Positions 8,257 through 16,816 of a stretch of 64,000 bases of DNA are shown piece by piece. The stretch is from Collinsella aerofaciens ATCC 25986. Lineage in GTDB: Bacteria; Actinomycetota; Coriobacteriia; Coriobacteriales; Coriobacteriaceae. Each line of letters begins with the position of its first letter. Positions within the stretch are counted from its first letter, which is position 1. The DNA lies in the NCBI RefSeq assembly GCF_010509075.1, contig NZ_CP048433.1, forward strand, positions 868,001-932,000, in the 5' to 3' direction. The position numbers and the translations under genes are program-made. The notes below the pieces were generated by a model, which had not been told where the DNA came from, made no database searches, and saw nothing but the letters and a program-made list of their open reading frames with translations.

Positions 8257-8577
8257 CTACAGCCCGGCAGGCCAGCGACAGGCGGCCAAGTCGACGTGCA
8301 TGTCGTCCTTAAACGCCACACCCTCCCCTAGCAAAAGCTCACGTTGAGCATCGGGACCGCCAAAAGCGAAGCCCTCGCATATGTGCCCGTCGGCAAACAC
8401 CACACGATGGCAGGGAATCTGACCGGGGCGCGGATTGCTATGCAGGGCATACCCCACGTAACGCGCACTTCGCGGACGACCGGCAAGCAGCGCCACCTGA
8501 CCATACGTGGCGACCATCCCCTCGGGGATCTGCTCGACCACCTCGTACACCCGCTCAAAAAAGCCCTCAGACGCCAT
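8257..8577 (-). CDS. MGMT-family DNA alkyltransferase domain protein
   Basis: The 106-residue protein is only the C-terminal DNA-binding/active-site domain of O6-alkylguanine-DNA alkyltransferases. It retains the active-site motif PCHRV (Cys56), so it is not an alkyltransferase-like protein with Trp in place of Cys, although its size matches that group. Direct dealkylation of guanine is plausible but not assured without the N-terminal domain. The ATG at 8577 has GAGGGGAG just upstream. The frame runs open far upstream only because the 35-bp hairpin there has no stop in that frame. Confidence 0.85.
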   Translation of the reverse strand: MASEGFFERVYEVVEQIPEGMVATYGQVALLAGRPRSARYVGYALHSNPRPGQIPCHRVVFADGHICEGFAFGGPDAQRELLLGEGVAFKDDMHVDLAACRWPAGL

Positions 8578-8611
8578 CGCTCGCTCCCCTCTCCGCATTA
8601 ACAGCATAAAG

Positions 8612-8701
8612 AAATGATCCCTTGGGGACGGAGGAAAACGGATCATTCGCGGCCTCCGTGCGGTCGATGATCCGTTTTCCTCCGTCCCCAAGGGATCATT
8701 T
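8612..8701. repeat. Long hairpin with perfect 35-bp arms, GGGGACGG core
   Basis: The arm 8612-8646 is the exact reverse complement of 8667-8701, with a 20-nt loop. Each arm contains CTTGGGGACGGAGGAAAACG. It lies between the DegV stop and the alkyltransferase gene. A duplex this perfect implies recent origin or active maintenance. Confidence 0.9.
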
Positions 8702-8714
8702 GTTGGCAGGTCGG

Positions 8715-9569
8715 TTAGTTGGCGGGCTGGAAAAAGGCTACGGCTACGGCGCCGGGACCTACGTGGGTGCCGATGGTGGCACCGATGGTGTGGACGGGCA
8801 GCTCGCCCTCGGTGTGGCCAGCCCACAGTGCCGCGCTGTCCTCGATATACTTCTTGAGCACCGCATCCGAAAGACCCGTATAGCCGAGCGCAAGCGGCAT
8901 GGAAAAGTCGATGCCGCCTGCCTTTTCGACCTTTTGGTTCAGCAGGTTGCGGCCGTTCTTGGAACCGCGCGCCTTGCCCAGCTGCACGATCAGACCGTCC
9001 TCGACAGCAACCACGGGCTTTACGTTGAGCAGCGTACCCACGGCGCCGGCAGCAGCAGACAGGCGACCGCCGCGCACCAGGTACTCCAGCGTCTCGAGCA
9101 GGCCGATAACCACCACGCGGTCGCGCACGGCCTCGACCGCCGCCGCGATCTGGGCCGCGCTACGGCCCTCGTCCACCAAGCGCAGCGCATACTCAACCAG
9201 GATGCGTTCACCCAGGGTGACGTTGTTGCTATCAACCACGTACACATCGCCGCCCGGTGCCTCGGCAAGTGCGGTACGGGCACTCTGATTGGTGCCCGAA
9301 AGCTTAGCACCCACGGTAATAATCACAGCCTCATCGCCGGTTTCACGAACCTCGGCGATAGCCTGCGAAAACGCGTACGGGTTGACCTGACCGGTCTTGG
9401 GCAGCTCATCGCGCTCCACGAGCATCTCGTAAAAGCGCTGATGATCGATGTCGACGCCATCCATGTACACATCGGTGCCAAAGGTGACGGACAGCGGCAA
9501 AACAGCCAGTGCCGGGTGCTCCGCCGGCGACATATCGCTTGCGGAATCGGTAATAATGCGGACGGACAT
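8715..9569 (-). CDS. DegV family fatty-acid-binding protein
   Basis: The 284-residue protein starts MSVRIITDSASDMSP, the standard DegV N-terminus, and continues with the two-domain DegV pattern (PLSVTFGTDVYMDG, then KTGQVNPYAFSQA). DegV proteins bind a fatty acid; in Firmicutes some act as FakB subunits handing it to a fatty-acid kinase. No fakA is visible here. AAAGGA lies 7 nt before the ATG at 9569; the 35-codon upstream extension is not supported. It follows the MarR regulator on the same strand and may be controlled by it. Confidence 0.9.
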   Translation of the reverse strand: MSVRIITDSASDMSPAEHPALAVLPLSVTFGTDVYMDGVDIDHQRFYEMLVERDELPKTGQVNPYAFSQAIAEVRETGDEAVIITVGAKLSGTNQSARTALAEAPGGDVYVVDSNNVTLGERILVEYALRLVDEGRSAAQIAAAVEAVRDRVVVIGLLETLEYLVRGGRLSAAAGAVGTLLNVKPVVAVEDGLIVQLGKARGSKNGRNLLNQKVEKAGGIDFSMPLALGYTGLSDAVLKKYIEDSAALWAGHTEGELPVHTIGATIGTHVGPGAVAVAFFQPAN

Positions 9570-9688
9570 AACGAATCCTTTCTTGCGCAGGTCCCGCGCA
9601 GGGAATTTTGACAGCAATGCCCCGGCACGGTATACGCGCTCAAACGGGACGATGCAGTTATTAATGGGAAGCAAATGCCTAGGCGGCC

Positions 9689-10138
9689 CTACAGCTCGCG
9701 CAAGGTGTTGAGAATCGTACGCAGCGACGCATACATCTGCTCACGCTGCTCCACGCCCATGGCCTTGCCGGTGGTGTCGAGCACTTCGCGAATAATGCGA
9801 TCGGCCTCATTCATGCTCTCGCCGCCCAACGTGGTCAGGCGAACCGGGGCGCGATACTTAACGGCAGCATCGCCCGAGTCGTCGACCTCGACGTAGCCGC
9901 CCTCCTCCAGATGCGCCAGCGTGCGCGAGACGGCAGCGCGGGTCACGCCAGCCATGCGAGCGAGGTCAGCGCCAGTCAGGCCATCCTTGCTGCGCTCAAG
10001 ATAGTACAGGCACATGATGTCGGAGCCCTTAAGGCCCAGCCTTGCGCCCTCAGATGTCTTAATGCGCTGGATCTCCTTGTAGAGTCCGCTGATCAGTCCG
10101 ACAAAGTCCTCGAAACGTGTCTCGTCGCTCTGCTGCAT
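9689..10138 (-). CDS. MarR-family transcriptional regulator
   Basis: The 149-residue protein has a winged helix: recognition helix region DLARMAGVTRAAVSRTLAHL, followed by the wing GYVEVDDSGDAAVKYRAPVRLT. It is probably a dimeric repressor responding to a small molecule. It precedes degV by 119 nt on the same strand, so lipid or stress control of degV is possible. The ligand is unknown. Confidence 0.85.
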   Translation of the reverse strand: MQQSDETRFEDFVGLISGLYKEIQRIKTSEGARLGLKGSDIMCLYYLERSKDGLTGADLARMAGVTRAAVSRTLAHLEEGGYVEVDDSGDAAVKYRAPVRLTTLGGESMNEADRIIREVLDTTGKAMGVEQREQMYASLRTILNTLREL

Positions 10139-10243
10139 GGGAGACGACCGCCTTTCGCTTGCATAATGCTAACGGGTAAACATCTTAACCGTACCCAGCG
10201 ATCACAAGCCCCGCACGACCTATTTGTTAACTCATCAACATAA

Positions 10244-10282
10244 AAACCACCACAAAGGGGACAGGCACCTTTGTGGTGGTTT
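10244..10282. repeat. CCACCAC...GGGGACAGGCACC hairpin repeat, copy 2
   Basis: AAACCACCACAAAG and its complement flank GGGACAGGCAC. It differs from copy 1 at the arms by one base. It lies after the stop of the B3/B4 gene and upstream of the MarR gene. Confidence 0.85.
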
Positions 10283-10308
10283 GGGGCATCAATAGGTTCT
10301 AGGCGCCG

Positions 10309-11028
10309 CTACAACTCCACGCAGGGATTGTCGCGGGTCACAAGCGTCTTAACGACAACCGTCGCTCCCAGATAGCGCTCGAGCAAATCGGCAAGACGGT
10401 CGATGGCGGCCTGACAGTCCCCCATGCGCTCGGGCTCAACACATTCAATCGCCAGGAACGCGTCGGCCGAATCGTCGGACAGGGCCGTTCGAACGCCGTC
10501 GCGCCAGTTCCAGCAGCGGCACACGGCGCCCGCATCATCGACGTAGGCCAGCTCGCCGGGCAGCGTCGGGTCATCCGCTTCCTCGCCAAGCGGCAAGAAC
10601 GCGTCGCCACCGTCGGTCACCTTCAAGCGAAGGTCTCCCTCGATCGCATGCAAGTCCTCGCCTCCCACGGGCAGCGCGTAGGTCAGCGACACCGTGTTGT
10701 AGATGTCCACCGCGGGCGTAATGTGGCCCACCGGCTTGCCTTTAAGCACGCGTTTGAGCAAGTTCTCGATTGAGCAGCGCGCGCCCTTTTTAGTCTTGAA
10801 CAGACGATAGGCCTCGCGCCATGCCTTGACCGGTGCGTTCTCGCTGATAGTATCGCTGGTCAGATGGCGCTCCGCATCGATATTGGCGCGGTCGAGCAAC
10901 GCCGCAATCGCATCCACGTCCTCCTGGGGAATCTCGGCCGCGGGCTTCATACCCTCCACGACCACTACACCGACCGCTGCCTGCGGAAACAGCTCCCAGA
11001 ATGAATCCTCGGCAATAAAGCTCTTCAT
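10309..11028 (-). CDS. B3/B4 domain protein (PheT-like tRNA-binding fold)
   Basis: The 239-residue protein belongs to the free-standing B3/B4 family (COG3382). It is homologous to the editing domain of the phenylalanyl-tRNA synthetase beta chain. Typical segments are REAYRLFKTKKGARCSIENL, GHITPAVDIYNTVSL and ELAYVDDAGAVCRCWNWRDG. It may act in trans on mis-charged tRNA or amino acids, but that is family-level inference. GGGAG sits 7 nt before the ATG at 11028. Confidence 0.85.
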   Translation of the reverse strand: MKSFIAEDSFWELFPQAAVGVVVVEGMKPAAEIPQEDVDAIAALLDRANIDAERHLTSDTISENAPVKAWREAYRLFKTKKGARCSIENLLKRVLKGKPVGHITPAVDIYNTVSLTYALPVGGEDLHAIEGDLRLKVTDGGDAFLPLGEEADDPTLPGELAYVDDAGAVCRCWNWRDGVRTALSDDSADAFLAIECVEPERMGDCQAAIDRLADLLERYLGATVVVKTLVTRDNPCVEL

Positions 11029-11065
11029 ACGTGCTCCCTTCACGATTCGCCCTACGCGTACGCCT

Positions 11066-11127
11066 AAACAAAAAGCGCCCTTACAACGGCCACCTTCAAA
11101 GTCCTACGGTGCCGTCACAAGAGCGCT
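11066..11127 (-). terminator. Long hairpin terminator upstream of B3/B4 gene
   Basis: On the minus strand AGCGCTCTTGTGACGGC pairs with GCCGTTGTAAGGGCGCT (17 bp with G-U pairs), followed by TTTTTG. It probably ends pckA transcription, or acts as an attenuator of the B3/B4 gene 38 nt downstream. Confidence 0.7.
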
Positions 11128-11133
11128 TGCGCT

Positions 11134-11155
11134 GTCCCCATCCGGAGAAGGGGAC
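11134..11155. repeat. Small GTCCCC/GGGGAC hairpin
   Basis: GTCCCC and GGGGAC flank a 10-nt loop. It carries the same hexamer signature as the larger intergenic repeats. Confidence 0.5.
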
Positions 11156-11196
11156 GATATGTCAGGCGTATTGTAACCCGAGTCATCCGCGCGAGC

Positions 11197-11237
11197 AAAA
11201 CCACCACAAAGGGGACAGGCACCTTCGTGGTGGTTTT
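11197..11237. repeat. CCACCAC...GGGGACAGGCACC hairpin repeat, copy 3
   Basis: Same element as at 8202 and 10244, with one arm substitution (CTTCG instead of CTTTG). It sits 15 nt after the pckA stop. Confidence 0.85.
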
Positions 11238-11252
11238 GGGTCTGAGACGACG

Positions 11253-12923
11253 CTAATGGCGGAGTCCCAGCAGGCCACGGCCGCGATGACGGGCGTCGGC
11301 GGGCACCTGAGCGTGCGGACCAGCGGCCTTAACGGACTCGGGCAGGTGCGAGTACTTCTTCTCGAAGTTCTCCTCAAACATCACCGCCAGGTTGTGCGCT
11401 GCCTCGTCGTAGCGCGCGGTGCTCTGCCAGTACTGGCGCGGCACCAGGATACCGTCGGGCACACCGTGGCACGTAGTGGGAATGTCGACATTAAAGATAT
11501 CGTCGTGCACGAACTCACTGTCCTCGATGGTACCGTCGAGGGCGCGGGCCACCAGGGCGCGCGTGTAGGCCAGTTCGATGCGATGGCCCACGCCATAACC
11601 GCCGCCAATCCAGCCGGTGTTGACCAGATAGACGCGGGTGCGTCCGTCGGCGATACGCTCGCCGAGCATCTTGGCATAGACCATGGGATCGAGCGGCATA
11701 AACGGCTCGCCAAACAGCGAGGAGAACGTGGGCGTGGGCTCGGTGACGCCGACCTCGGTACCGGGGATCTTGGCGGTGAAGCCCGTCACAAAGTGATACA
11801 TGGCTGCATCGGCCGTCAGGCGCGAGATAGGCGGCAGCACGCCAAAGGCATCGCAGGTCAAAAACAACACGACGCTCGGGGTGGTGCCCATACCCTTGGT
11901 CCACGCGTTGGGGATATGCTCGACGGGATAGGCCACGCGCGTGTTGTGCGTGATCGAGACATCATCATAGTTAGGCTTGCGATTCTCATCGAGCACCACG
12001 TTTTCGCAGATGGCGCCAAAGCGAACGGCGTTGAAGATCTCGGGCTCGTGGAACGCATCCAAGCCCTCGCACTTGGCGTAGCAGCCGCCCTCGACGTTAA
12101 AGATGCCCATGTCGGACCAGCCGTGCTCGTCGTCGCCGATCAGCAGACGCGTGGGGTTGGCCGAAAGCGTGGTCTTGCCCGTGCCCGAAAGGCCAAAGAA
12201 CACGGCCGTCTCGTGCGTGACGGGATCCATGCTGGCCGAGCAGTGCATGGGCAGCACGTCGTCCTCGACGGGCAGTAGGTAGTTCATAACGCTGAAGATG
12301 GACTTTTTGATTTCGCCGGAGTAACCGGTGCCGGCAACCAAAATCACGCGCTCCTGGAAGTTAATGACCACGGCGGCGCTGGAGTTGAGGCCCTTAATGG
12401 CGGGATCGCACTGGTAGCCGGGAGCGGCGAGCACGCAAAAGTCCGGCTCGCCAGTGCGCGCGATTTCGCGGGCAAGCGGACGAGCGAGCATTTGCTTAAT
12501 AAAGAGCGCCTGGCTGGCGCGCTCGCAGGCGACGAGCAGGCGACGCGTGTGGTTGCGGTCGGCGCCCGCCATGCCGCGCGTGACGAATACATCGCGCTCG
12601 TTGAGAAAGTCGACGATACCGGCCTTGATGGCCTCGTAGCTCTCGATCGAAAGCGGGCGGTTGACGGCGCCCCAGGCAATCTTGTCGTGGACATCGGGGG
12701 TGTCGACGATAAAGCGATCGTTGGGAGAACGGCCGGTGCGCTCCCCCGTCTCGATCACCAGCGCGCCGTTGGATGCCATGCGGCCTTCTTCGCGGCGGAT
12801 GGCGTGCTCGACAAGCTCCGCGGCGGGTAGATCGACCAGCAAACGAGGCTGATTCTCGGCGGGATCTTCGACCAGCGTAATACCAAAGTTGGACAGAACT
12901 TCTGCAGGGGTAACACCAGGCAT
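11253..12923 (-). CDS. pckA: Phosphoenolpyruvate carboxykinase (ATP)
   Basis: It interconverts oxaloacetate plus ATP with PEP, CO2 and ADP. In fermenting gut anaerobes it often runs towards oxaloacetate. The 556 residues contain the kinase P-loop GLSGTGKTTLS (about 244-254), FNVEGGCYAK for metal and substrate binding, and the N-terminal ETGERTGRSPNDRFIV. The ATG at 12923 has a perfect AAAGGAGG. The 38-codon upstream extension is rejected because it reads through the promoter region. The C-terminal tail (ADARHRGRGLLGLRH) is slightly longer than I would expect. Confidence 0.96.
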   Translation of the reverse strand: MPGVTPAEVLSNFGITLVEDPAENQPRLLVDLPAAELVEHAIRREEGRMASNGALVIETGERTGRSPNDRFIVDTPDVHDKIAWGAVNRPLSIESYEAIKAGIVDFLNERDVFVTRGMAGADRNHTRRLLVACERASQALFIKQMLARPLAREIARTGEPDFCVLAAPGYQCDPAIKGLNSSAAVVINFQERVILVAGTGYSGEIKKSIFSVMNYLLPVEDDVLPMHCSASMDPVTHETAVFFGLSGTGKTTLSANPTRLLIGDDEHGWSDMGIFNVEGGCYAKCEGLDAFHEPEIFNAVRFGAICENVVLDENRKPNYDDVSITHNTRVAYPVEHIPNAWTKGMGTTPSVVLFLTCDAFGVLPPISRLTADAAMYHFVTGFTAKIPGTEVGVTEPTPTFSSLFGEPFMPLDPMVYAKMLGERIADGRTRVYLVNTGWIGGGYGVGHRIELAYTRALVARALDGTIEDSEFVHDDIFNVDIPTTCHGVPDGILVPRQYWQSTARYDEAAHNLAVMFEENFEKKYSHLPESVKAAGPHAQVPADARHRGRGLLGLRH

Positions 12924-12997
12924 GGGGCCTCCTTTAAAAACGCGGCACGTGGACGCGGCGCGCACTTTACTCACGTAAAGCCCGTTGTACCCGATAT

Positions 12998-13013
12998 GCA
13001 AAAACGTTTTTGC
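12998..13013. promoter_or_regulatory. Palindromic operator-like site upstream of pckA
   Basis: The perfect 16-bp palindrome GCAAAAACGTTTTTGC has the central CG and AAACGTTT core typical of LacI/CcpA-type operators. It lies 75 nt upstream of pckA. A second small palindrome, CTTTACTCACGTAAAG, lies at 12965-12980. The binding protein is unknown. Confidence 0.5.
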
Positions 13014-13070
13014 GGCAACGGCGAAGCGCCCGCCCAACGGTCAAAAATCGCAGGCAAGCGGCCTGGTCAT

Positions 13071-13173
13071 TGGGGACGTTCTTAATCGACTAATCGTTGG
13101 GGACACTTATGAACAGGCAACAACCAAGGAGTGTCCCTAGATGCCGGCACTTAGGGACGTTCCCAAAGTGCCG
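13071..13173. repeat. Cluster of GGGGAC/GTCCC repeat units
   Basis: Four GGGGAC or GTCCC-type motifs occur in about 100 nt, including TTGGGGACGTTC, TTGGGGACACTT, GGAGTGTCCCTAGATGCCGG and TTAGGGACGTTCCCAAAGTG. The unit resembles the repeat at 362-414. It fills the gap between pckA and the lactate permease stop. Confidence 0.6.
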
Positions 13174-13174
13174 A

Positions 13175-14746
13175 CTACAGCGGCAGGCCTTGGCCGAGCA
13201 TGGCGATGACGCTCATGAGGACCAGCATGCCGGCGGCGTAGGGCAGCACTGCGCCCAGAAGCTCGGCGTCCTTACCGCGCACGTGCACGGCAGCGAGGCC
13301 AATCGCGAGCGTCTGCGGCGAGACCATCTTACCGGCGGCGACACCCAGGGCGTTCAACGCAACCATCCAGTAGTCGCTCACACCCAGCGCCGAAGCGGCC
13401 TGGCTCTGAATGGGACCAAACAGCATGCCCGACGATGTGCCCGAACCGGTCACGAACGCACCGACGGCACCGATCCACGGGGCCAGAATCGGGTACAGAC
13501 CACCGGCGACGGCAATGCAGAACGCACTGATCGAAGAGATCATGCCCGCATAGCCCATCACCTTGGCACAGCCCAGCACCGAAAGCATCGTGATTACCGT
13601 CGGCATCATCTGCTTCACAGTCGCGGCCAGCACCTCGCCCATCATGCGCGGCGAAGCCCCCTGAATGGCGCCGCCGATAAACGCGGCCAGGAAGATCCAA
13701 ACACCCGGCGTGTTAATCCACGAAAACGTGAGCGTGCCGGGGTTCTCGCCGCAATACACCTGCACGTGACTCGCAAAGGGCGCAAGCGCGGCATGCACGG
13801 CGGGCACCAGGTTGGACGTACCCAACAGCAGTACAAAAATCAGGATGAAACACGACCAGGCAGAAAGCGCCGACTTAGCGGTGAGCTGCTCACCGGCCTC
13901 GATATTCATGTGAAAGCGCGCGTCCAGGTGACCGGACTTCTCGGCGCGCATGGCAAGCGCGGCGGTCAGCGCGAGCGACACGATGGAGCCCACGACCACG
14001 GCAAGCTCGGGGCCCACAAACATAGCGACGACCAGGGCAGCGCCGACAAAGGACGCGCCAGAGAGCAGCGCGATACCGGCCACGCCGTGCAGGCGCTCGC
14101 CTACGCTCGCAACATCGCCTTGATCGTCGGTCACGCGGCCCGCAACCAACACGATGAGCAGCGGCATCACCACAAAGAACGGTGCGAGCTGCACCAGCTG
14201 AACGGTCGCCAGGTGCAGGGAATCCAGACCCACCAGGTCGGCAACGGACACCGTGGGGATGCCGATGGAGCCGTAGGGCGTGGGCACGCCGTTGGCCAGC
14301 AGGCAGATCAGCACGGCAGGCACGGCCTCAAAACCAAGGCCCGCGAGCATGCCGGCGGGAATGGCGACAGCGGTACCAAAGCCAGCCATGCCCTCCATAA
14401 AGCCGCCGAAGCACCACGCCACGAGCAGCGCCAGCAGACGGCGATCGCTGCTGATGGAGGTGATCATGCTGCCGATCACGTCCATGGCGCCCGTGCGAAC
14501 GCAGAGGTTATACGTAAAGACGGCGGCGATAATCACCAACACGATGGGCCACAGCGCCATCAAAAAGCCCTCGAGCGAGGCCGTGGCTATCTGCGCCACC
14601 GGCAAATGCCACCACGCAAAGGCGAGCACGCACGAAAGAACAAACGAACCAATCGCGGCTTTCCAGGCCGGCCATTTAAAGCACAGCAGCATCACGACAA
14701 GCCAGATGATAGGCACAAGAGCCAGCAAAAATGCGGCGACGTCCAT
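13175..14746 (-). CDS. lctP: L-lactate permease (LctP family)
   Basis: This proton-coupled lactate/glycolate transporter in the cytoplasmic membrane has 523 residues, slightly shorter than E. coli LldP. It has 12-14 hydrophobic segments, the loop FGGFMEGMAGFGTAVAIP typical of the family, and the C-terminal signature GSGTSSGMLFGP. With pckA next to it, it fits lactate and organic-acid metabolism. An inverted repeat TTGAAC-N5-GTTCAA lies about 100 nt upstream and may be an operator. Confidence 0.9.
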   Translation of the reverse strand: MDVAAFLLALVPIIWLVVMLLCFKWPAWKAAIGSFVLSCVLAFAWWHLPVAQIATASLEGFLMALWPIVLVIIAAVFTYNLCVRTGAMDVIGSMITSISSDRRLLALLVAWCFGGFMEGMAGFGTAVAIPAGMLAGLGFEAVPAVLICLLANGVPTPYGSIGIPTVSVADLVGLDSLHLATVQLVQLAPFFVVMPLLIVLVAGRVTDDQGDVASVGERLHGVAGIALLSGASFVGAALVVAMFVGPELAVVVGSIVSLALTAALAMRAEKSGHLDARFHMNIEAGEQLTAKSALSAWSCFILIFVLLLGTSNLVPAVHAALAPFASHVQVYCGENPGTLTFSWINTPGVWIFLAAFIGGAIQGASPRMMGEVLAATVKQMMPTVITMLSVLGCAKVMGYAGMISSISAFCIAVAGGLYPILAPWIGAVGAFVTGSGTSSGMLFGPIQSQAASALGVSDYWMVALNALGVAAGKMVSPQTLAIGLAAVHVRGKDAELLGAVLPYAAGMLVLMSVIAMLGQGLPL

Positions 14747-14849
14747 GGGTAAAAGCTCCTTGGTACCGCGAGGGCGGCATCGGGGGTGTCATAAAACTTG
14801 AACAGGATACCGCACGCTTACCGACAATTTTCTGCCGCCTGCCGAAATA

Positions 14850-14866
14850 TTGAACAATCCGTTCAA
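14850..14866. promoter_or_regulatory. Inverted-repeat operator candidate between lctP and the flippase
   Basis: TTGAAC and GTTCAA are separated by 5 nt in the divergent promoter region. A further TTGAAC occurs about 37 nt to the left. The regulator is unknown. Confidence 0.35.
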
Positions 14867-14925
14867 AAACACGAGCAAACACCGCCGCGTCTATACTAGA
14901 GCGCAGCAATAGAAAGGACTCCGCC

Positions 14926-16500
14926 TTGAGCATCACGCCCCTCGATAGCATCCGCCGCGCCATCGCCCGCCGCAACGGCGTCACCGACCCCACCGTATCG
15001 GGCGGGGCGCACGGGCAGGGCGGACGCATCGAGAACGGCCTGTTCCCCGCATCGCACACCGCCGAGGAGCTCGCACGAATCCAAGAGCTGAGCCAGCGTA
15101 ACGCCGGCGGTCCCGACAGCAGCCAGACCACACGCCGTCGCCGCGAGCGCGATCGCCAACCCGGCCCCATCCACCGCATGGTCAATGCCTGGTGGAACCG
15201 CCTTCTCGGAGCCGTCTACGGCGGCGGCTTTTCCACGCAAGAAGCCGAGTACGAAGATCACGCCACCCGTCGCGACTACCTTTGGAATACCCTGGGCACC
15301 GCCGTATGGGGCATGGCGTTTCCCCTGCTCACCATTGTGTCGACGCAGCTCGTAGGCGCCGAGGAGGCCGGCAAGTTCTCCATCGCCTTTGTCACCGGCA
15401 CGCTCATCATGATCGCGTGCAACTACGGCGTCCGCAACTTTCAGGTCTCGGACATCGATGAAAAGACGTCCTTCGCCTCCTACCAGCTCAACCGCTGGCT
15501 CTGCGGAGCGCTCGCGCTGGCATGCGGCCTGGTATACAGCAGCGCCCGCGGCTACGATGCACAGATGGCCACGATCGGCCTGGGCGTCTACCTGTATAAG
15601 GTGATCGACGGCATCGCCGACGTGTACGAGGGCCGCCTGCAGCAGGCCGACAAGCTCTATTTGGCCGGCATGAGCCAAACGCTGCGTTCCGCCGGCGTCA
15701 TCGTGGTCTTTAGCGTGGCACTGTTCCTCACACGCAGCATGCCCATCGCGGCCATGGCCATGGGCATCGCCGCGATTGCCTCGCTCGTGCTGGTCACCGC
15801 GCCGCTGGCCCTGCTCGAAACCGAAAAATCGCGCCGCGTGAGCCTGCGCGAGGTCGGCCACCTGTTTATCCAGTGCGCCCCGCTCTTTGGTGCGCTGTTC
15901 CTGTTCAACCTTATCGAGAGCATGCCCAAGTTCGTGATGGAGGGCACGCTGGCCTACAAGTATCAGCTGTACTTTAATGCACTGTTCTTTCCGGCGCAGG
16001 CCATTTTGCTGGGCATTGGATTTATCTATAAACCGCAGCTCCTGCGTCTGTCGAGCATTTGGGCGAATCCGCGCAAGCGTCGCCGCTTTGACCTGATTAT
16101 TGTTGCCGTTATGGCACTGATCGTGGTCATTACCGGAGCATGCGCCGCATTTATGGCAGGCCCCGGCATCCCCATCATGAGCTTTATGTACGGCCTCAAC
16201 TTTGAGCGCTACCGCACGCTGGCACTGCTAATGGTTGTCGCCGGCGGCGTCACCGCGGCAATCGACTTTATCTACGCCATCATCACGGTGTTGCGCCACG
16301 CCGGCGACGTCACCAAGATCTACCTGATCTGCTTCGCCGTAAGCGTGGTGGTGCCGGTGATCCTGATTAAGCTGCTGGATCTGATGGGCGCTGTGGTGAG
16401 CTACCTAGCCATCATGGCCCTGCTCCTGGTGCTACTGATCATCGAGTACGCCCACATCCGCCAACGCATCGAACGCGACCGCAACCCATACGGCGCCTAA
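14926..16500 (+). CDS. Polysaccharide/lipid flippase-like membrane protein (MATE/Wzx type)
   Basis: The 524-residue protein has an unusual ~95-residue hydrophilic, Arg-rich cytoplasmic N-terminus, then about 12-14 transmembrane segments with the layout of polysaccharide export flippases (for example NTLGTAVWGMAFPLLTIVSTQLVGAEEAG). Such proteins move undecaprenyl-linked sugars across the membrane. Translation starts at TTG 14926 with AGAAAGGA about 7 nt upstream. No glycosyltransferases are adjacent, so its substrate is unknown. Confidence 0.75.
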   Translation: MSITPLDSIRRAIARRNGVTDPTVSGGAHGQGGRIENGLFPASHTAEELARIQELSQRNAGGPDSSQTTRRRRERDRQPGPIHRMVNAWWNRLLGAVYGGGFSTQEAEYEDHATRRDYLWNTLGTAVWGMAFPLLTIVSTQLVGAEEAGKFSIAFVTGTLIMIACNYGVRNFQVSDIDEKTSFASYQLNRWLCGALALACGLVYSSARGYDAQMATIGLGVYLYKVIDGIADVYEGRLQQADKLYLAGMSQTLRSAGVIVVFSVALFLTRSMPIAAMAMGIAAIASLVLVTAPLALLETEKSRRVSLREVGHLFIQCAPLFGALFLFNLIESMPKFVMEGTLAYKYQLYFNALFFPAQAILLGIGFIYKPQLLRLSSIWANPRKRRRFDLIIVAVMALIVVITGACAAFMAGPGIPIMSFMYGLNFERYRTLALLMVVAGGVTAAIDFIYAIITVLRHAGDVTKIYLICFAVSVVVPVILIKLLDLMGAVVSYLAIMALLLVLLIIEYAHIRQRIERDRNPYGA

Positions 16501-16580
16501 ATGGTGCAATGGGGGCAGCTAATTTGCGATGGAATCACCCCGACTGGGGTCTCGTTGCGGACAATATGCATCACGCAAAA

Positions 16581-16703
16581 CTAAGTGAGTAGACTTTTTC
16601 CGAATCCCCGACCACGCCAACAAAGCACAAGTCAGTGACCTGCGGTTTTGTTGAAGCAAACATGTTGGGTGCTCAGCATTTCCAAAAAAGTCTACTCACT
16701 TAG
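16581..16703. repeat. Widely spaced 19-bp perfect inverted repeat
   Basis: CTAAGTGAGTAGACTTTTT (16581-16599) and its exact complement (16685-16703) flank an 85-nt segment with no open frame. This lies within the 316-nt gap after the flippase, which holds no gene. The arrangement could be a small non-autonomous element or a long stem-loop RNA. Confidence 0.75.
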
Positions 16704-16714
16704 CCAGCGGGCAG

Positions 16715-16755
16715 CCAAATGATTATTAAATCCCCGTCCTAGAAAAATCATTTGG
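16715..16755. repeat. Intergenic hairpin repeat, ATCCCCGTCC core, copy 2
   Basis: CCAAATGATT and AATCATTTGG flank the same ATCCCCGTCC-AGAAAAATCAT core seen at 3957-3992. A related core, AGCCCCGTCCCAAATTAGC, follows at about 16785-16803 without clear arms. Confidence 0.7.
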
Positions 16756-16816
16756 TGGGCAGAAGGGCAAAAGTAGTCAAAAAAGCCCCGTCCCAAATTA
16801 GCTACCCTGTGCGCCG

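Noticed and set aside
10309-11250. A possible T-box leader in front of the B3/B4 gene
   Set aside because: There is a strong terminator hairpin, but no AGGGTGG-ACCGCG T-box sequence or specifier-loop arrangement. The GAAGGTGGCCG segment is only a partial likeness.
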